Below are positions 35,370-45,482 of a stretch of 64,000 bases of DNA, piece after piece. The stretch is from Peromyscus leucopus (taxonomy: Eukaryota > Chordata > Mammalia > Rodentia > Cricetidae). The DNA lies in assembly GCF_004664715.2 (NCBI RefSeq), contig NC_051063.1, positions 114,004,829 through 114,068,828 on the forward strand, given 5' to 3'. The translations under genes were made by a program, and so were the position numbers. Under the pieces are notes generated by a model. It had not been told where the DNA came from. It was given only the letters and a program-made list of their open reading frames with translations, and did no database searches. How positions within the stretch are numbered: position 1 is the stretch's first letter; each line of letters starts with the position of its first letter.

Positions 35370-36214
35370 ACTATCTATTCTATTTCCCTCTCCTAGGAAT
35401 GTATATCTACCACCCCCAACCCCTAGTTCCTTACTCTATCCCTGACTTCTGTGGTTCTAAGTAAGGATTACAACTTGGTTATCATTGACTTAAAAACTAA
35501 TATCCACATTATAATCCAATACTTGCCATATTTGTCTTTCTGGATCTGGGTTACTTCACTAGGGATGATTTTTTTCTAGTTCCATCAACTTACCTGAGAA
35601 TTTCATGATTTCAGTTTTTAATGGCTGAGTAATTTTCCATTATGTAAATGTACCACACTTTCTTTACCCATCCATCTGTTGAGGAACATCTAGATTTTTT
35701 TCAATTTCTGACTGTTATGAATAGAGCAGCAATGATTATGGTTGAACAAGTGTCTCTGTGGTATATTCAAGAGCAGCATAGCTGGATTTGAAGTAGATTA
35801 ACTTTCATCTTCCTGAGGAACCACCAAGGTTATTTCCATAGTGGCTGTACAATGTTTGCACCCCCACCAGCAATGGACAAGTGTTCCCTTCATCCCATGT
35901 CCTTGCCAGCATGAGCTGTCATTTGTTTCATTACTCTTGGCCATTCTGACTGGTGTAAGACAAAATCTCAAAGTAGTTTTGATTTGCATTTTCCTGATGA
36001 CTAAATGTGTTAAACATTTAAGTGTTTCTCAACCATTTGAGTTTCCTCTTGAGAATTCTCTGTTTAGATCTGTATCCCATTTTTAAACTGGGTTATTTGC
36101 TTTCTTGATATCTAAATTTGTATTTCATTATATATTTTGAATGTTAGCCCTCAATCAGATATGTAGCTGGTAAAAAAAAAATCTTTTCTCCATTCTGTAG
36201 GCTGCCATGTTGTC
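35370..36214 (-). mobile_element. Host LINE-1, part 1 (3' UTR and ORF2 end), antisense
   Basis: tccaatacttgccatatttg, tctttctggatctgggttac, gttccatcaacttacctgag, gccattctgactggtgtaag and cattctgtaggctgccatgt are the reverse complement of rodent L1. The element resumes at 40372, 41953 and ends near 42240, so it is the oldest layer of this 7-kb nest. Confidence 0.85.
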
Positions 36215-36576
36215 TGTTGTGGGTTATTCAGTCACACTGTGAACCCTGAACTTCCATTTGTGTTAATTAAATAAAATCAATCTTGAGTCAGGAGGCAGAG
36301 ACAGCAATTAGTTAACAGAAAGTCATGATAGAGAGTCAAAAGGAGTCTGGAAGATGGATAGAGAGACACACAGGAAGTAGTAGGGAGGGACTTTGAATGT
36401 GGCGGTCTTTTTTGGTTTGGCAGCACATAAGGACACTCTGTTTCTGAGATGCTTGCAAAGAGGAAAGGTCAGCTAGTTGCTCCTCAACCGCTCCAAGCTA
36501 GCAGGTTTTCACCGTAGCCTCTGACTCCTGAGTCTTATTGATAAATAGAACAATAGATATTTAGTTGAAAATTACA
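36215..36576 (+). mobile_element. 5' LTR of the provirus (LTR family A)
   Basis: 362 bp from TG to ACA: tgttgtgggttattcagtca, cactgtgaaccctgaa, attaaataaaatcaatcttg, then actcctgagtcttattgata and ttagttgaaaattaca. The same family is present as a solo LTR at 47902-48371. The following tggtggcattggcag may be a decayed primer-binding site. Confidence 0.75.
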
Positions 36577-36684
36577 TTTGGTGGCATTGGCAGAAGGTGG
36601 ATCTGGTGGGGACATAAAAGTTGCTGCCTGAGGAGGCCAGTAACTGTGAAACTGAAATTACTGGCTGAAAAATCAGTAGATTCA

Positions 36685-36908
36685 ACAGGTGGTGGTGGTG
36701 CACACCTTTAATCCCAGCACCCGGAGGCAGAGACAGGAGGATCTCTGTGAGTTTGAGGCCAGCCTGGTCTACAGAGCGAGATCCAGGACAGGCACCAAAA
36801 CTACACAGAGAAACCCTGTCTCCAAAAACAAGAAGAAGGAGAAGGAGGAGGAGGAGGAGGAGAAGAAGAAGAAGAAAACCAATAGATTGAAGAAGAAAAG
36901 AAAAAGAA
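36685..36908 (+). mobile_element. B1 SINE in provirus, 17-bp target duplication
   Basis: B1 with the body ctacagagcgagatccagga then caggcacc. The tail has expanded to a GAA/GGA repeat at 36829-36907. The 17-bp direct repeat AAAAATCAGTAGATTCA lies at 36668-36684 and 36909-36925. It therefore inserted after the provirus. Frames of 60-102 residues here are translated B1 plus purine repeat. Confidence 0.95.
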
Positions 36909-38508
36909 AAAAATCAGTAGATTCAGGTGCAGCTGCTGTGCTGACCAAAAAACAACATTTTGGTATCCTACATGGAGGCACATATATCCAAACTTAGGCT
37001 GTAAGCAATTGGCTTGCTACTTGACTGGAAACTATATAGAAACACCGGCCACAGCACTGAACCAGCAACTTCCCAGAGTTGGGGTGGATAGTTGCAGCTG
37101 GCAAGAAGCTTGGCTCTCACAGAAGGGCAAAAGGAGCCAAGGTGTGCAGATGTCACAGTCTCTCTGGTAAGCTTGTAAATGCTAGCTGCCTATGACTGCC
37201 CCTTCCTGTCAGTAGGTCGGGACAGATGGCCTGGCCCTTTAAGACTTGGCTCAAGCTGTCAGAAAAGGCTGCAGGCATGTAGAAAGCCAGGTCCAATTGA
37301 AAAATAAAAGCTGACCAGGTATAGTATGCTTAAAAATGTGCTAAGGTACTGAATAAAGAAAAGGAAATGGGTAAAGATAGTCATAGAAAAAAATCAATAG
37401 TTTAAAAATAATAAAGCAAAGTTTTTGAAGAAAGAGTAAAGTAATATAAAAAGAATAAGCCATATAAGGATGGGAAATATTACAACACAGGACATTTAAA
37501 CCCTCTATAGTGCTTTATTAACTTGAAATTTTTTTAAATTCTAGTGAACAAAAAACTACAGCTGCTGAGAGACATTAGATTGTGGAAAAAATTGCTGAAT
37601 TAAACCAGCATATATCTTTTAAGAATATCTTAACTTCAGAATGGAAGTCAGGAAATGTGTTGTGTTGGGGGAGAGCTTATGCCTTTGTTTCCACAGGAAA
37701 CGAAACCTTTGGATTCCCTCAAAATTAATAAAGAACAGATTTGACTGGAGGAGACCTCCTGAAAATATTGGCTGCAGACATAAAGGAAGAAACCAAGAAG
37801 ACTACAAGACAAGTAATGTATATGCTGATCCCTCTGTATGGGAACAGCTCTACGACTGGAGGAGACATGATAAATCTTGTTGACTACAGAGTCTTCATGA
37901 CTTATTATTACATGCCACCCTTTCATGTACTATGAATAGAGATGTATATTACAATTTGAACATGCAGTCCAAATGAACTTATATAGTTGACAGCTTTCCT
38001 TGTGTTAATGTAGATATATAGGTTATCTTTAAAAGTCTGAGTGTATTCAGAAAAAAAAAAAAAAAAGACTAGACATCAATGAAGACAAGTAGCCCCGGGT
38101 GATCCAGCCTCTTAGAATGCCTCTTTTGCAGTTTCCTCAAAAATCTGCATCCAGAACAACTTTAAAGCTGCTAGCTAAGATTGTCAACCTCACAGACTAT
38201 TCCAGCCAGGACTTCACCTAAGCCCTGCACTTTCCCATCACAAAAAGACTAGACAACAAATAATACAGCTAGTTCTCCCAGAACTTGACCATTATCCCAG
38301 GTTTCTCAGGGTCTCCTAAAGATGCCATCACTCCCAGACTACAGGAAGCAACTTTGAGAACATGACACCCACATTCCTGAGACGTGAGGTGGGTGGTTTT
38401 TGATCATTCAGTGGGTTACTTGTCATTTAGAGGGGGTGGTTGCAAGTTGTTATTGATCATGGCCAGGGAGAAAACTAGGCAAAGGAGGTTAGATCCAAGG
38501 ATCTCTTT

Positions 38509-38776
38509 TTTTTTTTTCTATTTTTTTTATTTACTTTTTATGTTGTATCTTTTTATTATTTAATTTAATTTTACATATCAGCCACCATGGATTCCCTTGT
38601 CCTCCCCCTCCCACCCACCCTCTCCTCTCCCCCAGACCACCCCCATTCCCATCTCCTCCAGGGCAAAGACTCCCCTGAGGATTGAGCATGAGCTGGCTGT
38701 TTGGAAACTAGGGCTTATGCAGAGACACTTAGCTCAGCCTGAGAGGAGGGGACTGGACCTGCCTGAACTGAATCTA
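38509..38776 (-). mobile_element. LINE-1 insertion with 5' inversion, in provirus
   Basis: Flanked by a 14-bp direct repeat with one mismatch (ccaaggatctcttt at 38495-38508, ccaagaatctcttt at 38777-38790). The first part (T-rich, then acatatcagccaccatggat and gggcaaagactcccctgagg) is antisense L1 3' UTR. From about 38696 the text (gagctggctgtttggaaact, ctggacctgcctgaactgaa) is the adjoining upstream 3' UTR segment in the opposite, sense orientation. This is the twin-priming inversion structure. Confidence 0.8.
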
Positions 38777-39978
38777 CCAAGAATCTCTTTATAAAAAGAA
38801 AAAGAGGGTATATAGGAATGATATGATAAAAGGTAGATTACTAAATCTACTTTTAAACTAAAAAGCAACTACTAGTCTCAAATATTTCATGGATTTTTGC
38901 ATACTGGCACAAATTTAAGGTTATTTTTGTTACATCATACTGCATGGTATTGTACCCATGAAATTCATTTAAAAATGTAATATAAAGATCTAGTCCTTGG
39001 AAGCTATTATTACAAACTGTTTAAGATAATTAGGAAATGCAGGTTAGTAGTTAGTCATCTATAACAATCAAACTTGTAATTATGCTAGGTATGTTTTCAA
39101 GGTTAAACAGACATATTTTTTGATGTGGTTTAACATTTCAGAAATCTACAGAATATAGCATTTAAGATGTTTTATTAACATAAGGCTTTTCATGACAGTG
39201 AGAGACTTCTGCTCCTGGCAGCACTAATCTACTTCAGAGAAGATGATGGGCATTGAGAAATCTCCATTTGGTGTTTGCTTTCAACGTGACAGAGCTAGGC
39301 ACTGGGCAAGAAACTGCCCTTACCTCGACTGATGACAGTATGCTGTCCAAATTGGACAAGAAGGACACAAAGGAAGTTGACTGCCAAATTTTGCCAAGAC
39401 AATGTAGGCTAGTCCTTCAAAATTCCTGCTTCCCAGAAAAGTCTGTCAGATATTCTAGGCCTATAGGCCAGAGATGGATACCCCAACATTGCAGAGGAGA
39501 GAAACCTTGGGTGCCTATCCAAGCAGACAGCTGTCTCTGTCATTTCTATGGTTTTGGAAGTTACTTGCTCTAAACTTCCTGTTTACTCAGATAATATTTT
39601 ATTCTTCTCAGGTCTCTGATGGAGTTTAAAACTAGATATTTATAGTTTTATAGTATTCCTTGTTACCAATTTCAGAAAAGAAACTCACAAAAGAGATGTA
39701 AAGTTTATAAAAGTTGAGACATAAAATCTTAAGTTGTTTATTAAGAAAATGCTTTATGGTATAAAAAGGATTTTTAGGTTGGTAATACAAGTTAAGATAG
39801 AAAGTGATTTAGGTACAAAGGTAGGATAGATAGCAGAGTATTTTCTCAGAAGTTGCCAAGTACAAATGAACTGGACATTGTAAATGTAATTCTTACCTAA
39901 TAATTGTTCATATTGTATATAATTTTGTTGTGTTAGAGTTAAAAATCTTTCCTTTTTATTTAGACAAAAGGGAAAAAA

Positions 39979-40365
39979 TGTTGTGGGATATTTTATCACA
40001 CTGGGTGAAGATGTGTCTCTGTCCTTCTTCACCTGCCTAAAACACATTCAGATTGGTTTAATGAAGAGCTAAACAGCCAATAGCTAGGCAGGAGAGGATA
40101 GGCAGAACTTCTGGGCAGAGATAGTAACCCTGGGAAGAATCTGAGGTAGGAAAGATTCACCAGCCAGAGGCAGAGTAAGTCAGACTTATGATACTGAGGA
40201 GAGGTAACGAGGCACATGGAAGAATGTAGATAAATATAAACAGCTTAATTTAAGTTTTAAGAGATAGTTCAGAACAAGCCTAAACTAAAGCCAAGCTTTC
40301 ATAATTAATAAGAAGTCTCCATGTCATTATTTGGAAGCTGGTGGTAAAAAGAAAGCTTGGTTAGA
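39979..40365 (+). mobile_element. 3' LTR of the provirus (LTR family B)
   Basis: 387 bp: tgttgtgggatattttatca, gccaatagctaggcaggaga, gcttaatttaagttttaaga, caagcctaaactaaagccaa, aatta.taagaagtctccatg, tcattatttggaagctggtg. Its position after the polypurine tract shows that it is a 3' LTR. Apart from about the first 25 bp it does not align with the 5' LTR. Confidence 0.75.
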
Positions 40366-40371
40366 GTTGTC

Positions 40372-41519
40372 CAAATGATAGTGTCTTTTGCCATGCAGAA
40401 GCTTTTCAGTTTCCTGAGGTCCCATTTATTAATTGTTGATCTTAGCGCTTGTGCTAACAGTGTTCTGTTCAGAAAGTGTGCCAATGAGTTCAAGGGTATT
40501 CTCCACTTTATTTGCTACCAAATTCAGTGCATTTTTATGTTGTGGTCTTTGATCCATTTGAAGTTGATATTTGTGCAGCAGGATAAGTATGGATCTATTT
40601 GGATTCTTCTACATAAAGCCATCCAGTTAGACCAGCATCATATTGAAGACATTGTCTTTTATCCAGTGTGTATTTCTGGCTTCTTCATCCAAAATCAGGT
40701 GCCCATGGGTATGTGGATTTATGTCTGGGTCTTAAATTTGATTCCATTGGTCAATGTATCTGTCTTTGTACCAATACCATGCTGGTTTTCTTGCTATAGC
40801 TTTATAGTACAATTGGAGGTCAGGGATGGTGATACCTTCAGCAGTTCTTTTATTATTTGGGATTGTTTTAGCTATCCTGTTTTTTTGTGTTTCTATATGA
40901 AGCTAGAAATTTCTTCCAAGATCTGTGTTGGGTGTTTCATTGAATCTGTAGGTTGCTTTTAGTAGGATGGCCATTTTTCTATATTAATCCCACTGACCCA
41001 TGAGCATGAAAGATCATTCCAGCTTCTGATACCTTCTTCAAATTTCTTTCTTCAATTTTTTTTGTTTAAAGTGTTTAACCACACAAATATTCTGCTTACT
41101 TAGTGAGAGTTATCACAAGATATTTTCTATTATTTGAGGTTATTGTGAAAGGTGGTGTTTCCCTTATTTCTTTTCCAGTCTGTTTGTTGTTTGTATATAG
41201 GAAAGTTATTGAATTTTGTGAGTTAATTTTGTATGTAGCTTTTTTGCTGAAAATTTTTATCATCTGTAGGAGTTTCCCAGAGGACTTTTTAGGATCATTT
41301 GTGTACACTATCATATCATATGCAAATAAAGATACTGTGACTCCTTTATTTCCAATTTGTATTATCTTGATTTCCTTCAATTGTCTGATTCCCCTAGCTA
41401 AGACTTGAATTACTATATTGAACAGATATGGAGATAATGGGCAACCTTGTCTTGTTCCTGATTTTTGTGGAATTGCTTTGAGTTTCTCTCCATTTAAATT
41501 AATGTTGGCTATGGGATTG
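40372..41519 (-). mobile_element. Host LINE-1, part 2 (ORF2), antisense
   Basis: It resumes exactly where part 1 broke off: gatagtgtcttttgccatgc, agaagcttttcagtttcctg, ggtcccatttattaattgtt, then the RT region. A 201-residue plus-strand frame (40357-40962) is only the antisense of ORF2. Confidence 0.85.
41096..41380 (-). pseudogene. LINE-1 reverse transcriptase fragment
   Basis: A 94-residue open minus-strand frame inside host part 2. It keeps the RT palm context [15 protein letters not shown]. The catalytic FADD motif has become FAYD (41315-41326): one of the two metal-binding aspartates is replaced by tyrosine, so the enzyme would be dead even if expressed. Flanking ORF2 sequence is frameshifted. 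Confidence 0.8.
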
Positions 41520-41946
41520 TGTGGTTGATATATTGTGCACCCCCAATTAACTTATCTGGGGTCAGAGAACAGAACAGCCACTAGATAGACAAGAAGCCAG
41601 ATATGGTGGCACACACCTTTAATCCCAAGACTTGAGATCTCATGTCTTGCTTGGAAAAAACGCATGCCTTTAATCCCAGGAAGTGGTGGCAGGAAGCAGA
41701 GAGGTATATAAGGCATGAGGAACAGGAACTAGGTCTTTTTAAGCTTTAAGGCTTTTAGCAGCAGTTCAGCTAAGATCCATTCAGATGAGGACAGAGGCTT
41801 CCAATTTGAGGAAACAGGGTCGGCTGAGAAGTTGGCGAGGTGAAGTTAGCTGTAGCTTCTTATGCTTCTCTCGTCTTTCAGCATTCACCCCACTACTGGT
41901 TCTGGGTTTGTTTTTATTAATAAGACCTTTTAAGATTTGTGCTGCA
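41520..41946 (+). mobile_element. Solo LTR (third ERV family) with B1-derived interior
   Basis: 427 bp from TGTGGTTGATATATTGTGCA to ...TTGTGCTGCA, flanked by GGATTG (41514-41519) and GGATTT (41947-41952), a 6-bp target duplication with one change. Inside are two B1-like left ends (tggcacacacctttaatccc at 41610-41629, gcatgcctttaatcccagga at 41662-41681). The text gtatataaggcatgaggaac may be the TATA region. No interior or second LTR remains. Confidence 0.8.
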
Positions 41947-41952
41947 GGATTT

Positions 41953-42240
41953 CTGTAAATTGCCTTTATTATGTTGAAGTATATCTATCCCCTGTATCTT
42001 AAAGTCTCCAGGATTTTTATCATGAAGGGGTGTTGGATTTTGCCAAAGGCTTTTCTGCCTCTAGTGAGATGATCATGTGATTTTATATTTCAATCTGTTT
42101 ATATGGTAGATTACATTTATCTATTTACATACACTGAAAAATCTCTGAATCTCTGAGATGATACTTACTTGAACAAATGAATAATCTTTTTGATATGTCC
42201 TTGGATTCTGTTTGCAAGTATTTTATTGAGTGCTTACCTC
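41953..42240 (-). mobile_element. Host LINE-1, part 3 (ORF2), antisense
   Basis: taaattgcctttattatgtt, tctccaggatttttatcatg, ggcttttctgcctctagtga, ctgtttgcaagtattttatt give the next segment of antisense ORF2. The element stops near 42240 (5' truncation or decay). Confidence 0.8.
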
Positions 42241-43288
42241 TGCAACTGGGAGTTGGGGTGGGAGGGTGGCCTGAACTGATTGTACTGGTTGTACTGATAT
42301 GCAATTCTCTGGGTAAAATGCAATTGTGGCAGAGGCTGTTCAAATTCTGTGCAGAGGAAGAGCTGGAATCATGTTAGTGGAAATGTGGCTAGAAATGTTT
42401 TCTGAAGTGTAACATGAAAGCCCTTGTCAGAACCCTTAGCAGCTGGGCCATTATCTCAGTGTGATAGGATTATAAGCGATTTCTATTTCCATCTTTGTGC
42501 TGCTTTTTTTCATTTTTAAATTTTTCAATGACTAAATTGCGTTTATGATAATAAAAGAAACAATTATATACCTTAAGAAGTTGAAAAGAGCAACATGCAA
42601 ACATTTTGCATACAATTAACCCCACTCTAACGTAAGTAAGCATACACATAAAAATGTGTTTAGGGAAGGCATCCAAATAAATGAAAACACATCAGCAATC
42701 ATTCCTCAGTGAGAAATTTTGTTCTGTCCTCTTTGTTATTTTCCAACTTCATAATAATGAACATGTGGTACTTCCCTAAGAATACCAATTAATTCTATTT
42801 GAGCATAAAACTGCAAGCAAATTTACCTTAACGGCTTGAAAAACGAGGCTTTGTTTTTCTTCTTACCTAAAATAGACTTTAAATTTACTGCAAAATCATT
42901 TCCTGATCAAGCTATAAACGAAGAGAGAGCAAGCAGGAGGAGAAGGCAGGGGGCTATGACTCGAGAACTAGAAGGAAAGCTTGTGTTACTGAGGTTTCCA
43001 CCCTCTTCTAGGCTTTCAGAAGTGTCCAGCAACCCTTTGAGCTGTCTCTAGTCCGCTCCTTTCTAGCACTCTAAGTGGTTCTCCTAAACCCTCACTGTTG
43101 TCATCAAGATGCTGTCCTAGTCCGTTCACTCTCTGACTTTGTTTCACCAAGAAACAGATACCATACACTATAAACTTTCTTCCCTTCTCCAGGATCTATA
43201 TCCAAGCTCATCTATATCTTACAACAAGTGTTTGTATTGGCTTTTATTAGTTTTTAAAGCATGCAAAGTAATAGGCTTTATTGTAGGA
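42241..43288. other. Unassigned, no gene seen
   Basis: No repeat was recognised. A 71-residue frame at 42836-43051 lies in the least AT-rich part, but shows no domain. Confidence 0.45.
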
Positions 43289-43397
43289 TTTATCCATTGT
43301 TAAAAATGGATAAAAAACCTTATCCATTGTTGAGAAAAATGCAAACTGGTTCAACCACTATAAAAACCAATATGGAGGTCTCATCAAAAACTAAATC
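43289..43397 (+). repeat. 84-bp perfect duplicate of LINE-1 sequence plus template-switch scar
   Basis: 43314-43397 is identical over 84 bp to 44096-44179. Just before it, tttatccattgtt (43289-43301) is repeated as ttatccattgtt (43320-43331), with an inverted copy atggataaa (43306-43314) between. Repeat plus inverted repeat at the join is typical of a polymerase template switch. Confidence 0.9.
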
Positions 43398-43570
43398 TTT
43401 ATCATACATCTTTTGCTTTTTATTCCTTCCCCACCCTGACTTCCCTTCACTATCCCTCTTGGTCCTTTCCCCTATCATTCTGTTTCTTCTGCTTTCATGT
43501 CACTTGTGGTTCACTGTTTCTCCTGATCCCCTCACTCCTGCCCTTTAAGATTTCTTGTCTGCCTTTGACT

Positions 43571-43649
<79 letters not shown>

Positions 43650-43980
43650 CCACATATTTAAAAGAAAGAAAGAGAGAGAAAGAAAGGAAGGAAGGAAGGA
43701 AGGAAGGAAGGAAGAAAATGTACCGCATTTGTTTCTTCAGTCTGACTTATTTTGCTTAACACAATTATTTCCATTCTCCTACACTGTCATAATCTAATTT
43801 TTCTTCATGGATGAATAAAATTCCACTGCATATATGCACATTATCTTTATCCATTTATCTGCTGATAGAAATCTAGACTGATTCTACTTATTAGCTATTG
43901 TGAAGAGTACAGAAATAAACATGAGCTTTGAAGTTTCTCTGGTAGAATATAAGAGTCCATTGGACACACAAAAAAAGGTA
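43398..43980 (-). mobile_element. LINE-1 3' region, antisense
   Basis: catgtcacttgtggttcact, gcttaacacaattatttcca, tcatggatgaataaaattcc and ttatctgctgatagaaatct follow antisense L1 3' UTR, related to 32240-32811. It is split by the microsatellite at 43574-43716. Confidence 0.65.
43574..43716. repeat. (CA)n-(GA)n-(GGAA)n compound microsatellite
   Basis: CA at 43574-43606, GA at 43607-43647, then AAAG/GA and GGAA up to 43716. Frames across it (80 and 64 residues, Thr-His then Arg-Glu runs) are artefacts. Confidence 0.95.
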
Positions 43981-43984
43981 GGTA

Positions 43985-44235
43985 TCTGCAAAAGTGTTCA
44001 ACATCCTTAGCTATCAAAGTCAAACTACTCTCACCCTAGTCAAAATGGTAACCACTAAGAAAAACAAACAACAAAAAAATGCTAGCAAGAATGTGAAAAC
44101 CTTATCCATTGTTGAGAAAAATGCAAACTGGTTCAACCACTATAAAAACCAATATGGAGGTCTCATCAAAAACTAAATCAGAATTATCATATGGCCAAAC
44201 TGTGCCTGCCATACCTTAGGCTATTAAAGCAAATA
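43985..44235 (+). mobile_element. LINE-1 ORF2 3' end
   Basis: tgttcaacatccttagctat, ccctagtcaaaatggtaacc, atgcaaactggttcaaccac, tatggaggtctcatcaaaaa and aattatcatatggcc are the usual L1 ORF2 end in plus orientation. It contains the source or partner of the 84-bp duplicate. Confidence 0.8.
44096..44179 (+). repeat. 84-bp perfect duplicate, in-context copy
   Basis: Identical to 43314-43397. Here the flanking LINE-1 sequence is continuous on both sides, so this is the likely original. Confidence 0.9.
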
Positions 44236-44519
44236 TTTGTCTGTCGGGGAGAAAGGTGCACACTTCTTTTTTTCCAACAGTAATGTCTTTTTATGCACCA
44301 GGCTCCATTTTTGTACGTCCCCTGGGTTGCCACTTCAGTTTCTTCCTCTGCAATGACACTCATCCTCTGTCATATCTTTGAGTACCTCTTCCTTTCATGG
44401 TTCTGTCTTCTCTACTATTCTCCCCCTCTCTATGTCTTTAAACTTTTCTTTTTTTTCCCAACATAAAGCATTTGGCATTAGCTTAGAACATATATGCTGG
44501 TATCACAAAGGTGTTCTCA
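44236..44519. other. Unassigned
   Basis: Pyrimidine-rich sequence, no gene or repeat recognised. Confidence 0.45.
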
Positions 44520-44662
44520 AACTGGGCAGTGGTAGTACACGCCTTTGATCCCAGCACTCGGGAGGCAGAGGCAGGCAGATCTCTGAGTTCAAGGCCAGCC
44601 TGGTCTAGAAAATGAGTCCCAGTACAGTCAGAGCTAAGCATACACAGTGAAATACTGGAGAA
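44520..44662 (+). mobile_element. B1 SINE
   Basis: actgggcagtggtagtacac, gatcccagcactcgggaggc, ctgagttcaaggccagcctg; the right end is decayed (catacacagtgaaatactgg). Confidence 0.9.
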
Positions 44663-45039
44663 ATTTAAAAGAGGTGTTCTAAGACATTCCTACAGCTTCT
44701 ACAGCTTCTACCTCTAAGTTCCTGAAATTCTGGAAACCTCTTGTGATATAAGATGCTCCTTTCCAACTTATGGAAAAGCTTAGACCAAAGACTCTTAGAT
44801 CTAAGACTGAACTGAGTCATAAAACAGTATATTACCCGTGATAGTACAAAAATAAACCATGTGCAAAGGAATTAAAGCTTTGGTTAATTTAAATCTTTAT
44901 ATCGGCTGCTACACTTAGGACTTCTTTTTCAGACTGTCGCAAAGGAAACAATGGTGCTAAGGAGAATAGTCAGTGCAAGAATATCTAGTAGTTCAAACTA
45001 TTTCAAGACTGACTCTGTAACAGAAGGACAAACAGAAAG
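44663..45039. other. Unassigned
   Basis: No gene or repeat recognised. The repeat tctacagcttctaca at about 44695 is trivial. Confidence 0.45.
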
Positions 45040-45482
45040 CTAGTAGCTGAAATAAAAGTTCCTCCATAAACACACTCCTCCTCCCAAAACTCAGAAATCA
45101 TTGTGTAAGAGGGAGCAGAAAGGTGTAAGAGCCCCAGGGTAGTGGATGACTTATAAACCCACACAGCAGTTTTGAGAGTATATTCACAAGAAGAAGCAAT
45201 TGTGAACTATCTAAGGAACTATTGGCAATTGATAACTTCTGAAAGAGGGAGAATCCATCTTCATTAAAGGTGTTGACTCTGGTAGATTGACCATACTCCA
45301 GCTGAAAGCCACACATCCACAAATATACAGATGTCACAAACTGGACTAGGTTGGGGAAAAAAGAATACACAACATTGAGTAGGTGGGGAAGAGGGTGGAT
45401 CTGAGAGGAGTTAGAGAAGAGGGGAGAATATGATCAAAATACATTCTACACAATTCTCAAAAAAACTAATGAAAAGAAAAGA
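45040..45482 (+). mobile_element. Rodent LINE-1 (Lx/L1_Mur-like) 3' UTR and 3' end
   Basis: aactattggcaattgataac, gagggagaatccatcttcat, tagattgaccatactccagc, agccacacatccacaaatat and the tip gaatatgatcaaaatacatt, caattctcaaaaaaactaat match the sense strand of rodent L1 3' UTR. 5' truncated. Confidence 0.75.

Larger units (their letters stand above)
36577..39978 (+). mobile_element. Provirus interior with polypurine tract
   Basis: The interior includes text I recognise from rodent ERV interiors (ctgcctatgactgccccttc, ggcctggccctttaagactt; later gacagctgtctctgtcattt and tggttttggaagttacttgc). A polypurine tract (aaaagggaaaaaa, 39966-39978) sits directly before the 3' LTR, as required for plus-strand priming. 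The longest frame is 106 residues (39253-39573), with no retroviral protein signature. It was probably a non-autonomous element needing helper proteins. Confidence 0.65.
36215..40365 (+). mobile_element. Class II (ERVK-like) endogenous provirus, non-coding
   Basis: It lies inside the antisense LINE-1 and is flanked by the 6-bp direct repeat GTTGTC at 36209-36214 and 40366-40371, the size usual for class II retroviruses. Left end TGTTGTGGG, right end ...GGTTAGA (expected TTACA). The interior is about 3.4 kb including later insertions, with no gag, pol or env frame that I can recognise. The two LTRs belong to different families (separate entries), which ordinary reverse transcription does not produce. 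Confidence 0.75.

Noticed and set aside
36689..36997. 102-residue Lys/Glu-rich frame
   Set aside because: It is translated B1 SINE plus its expanded GAA/GGA tail.
39253..39573. 106-residue frame, considered as a retroviral protein remnant
   Set aside because: It lies in the 3' part of a provirus interior, where the text I recall for related elements is non-coding. No gag, pro, pol or env motif is visible.
40357..40962. 201-residue plus-strand frame, the longest in the window
   Set aside because: The whole frame is antisense to LINE-1 ORF2. It starts inside the end of an LTR and has no protein signature of its own.
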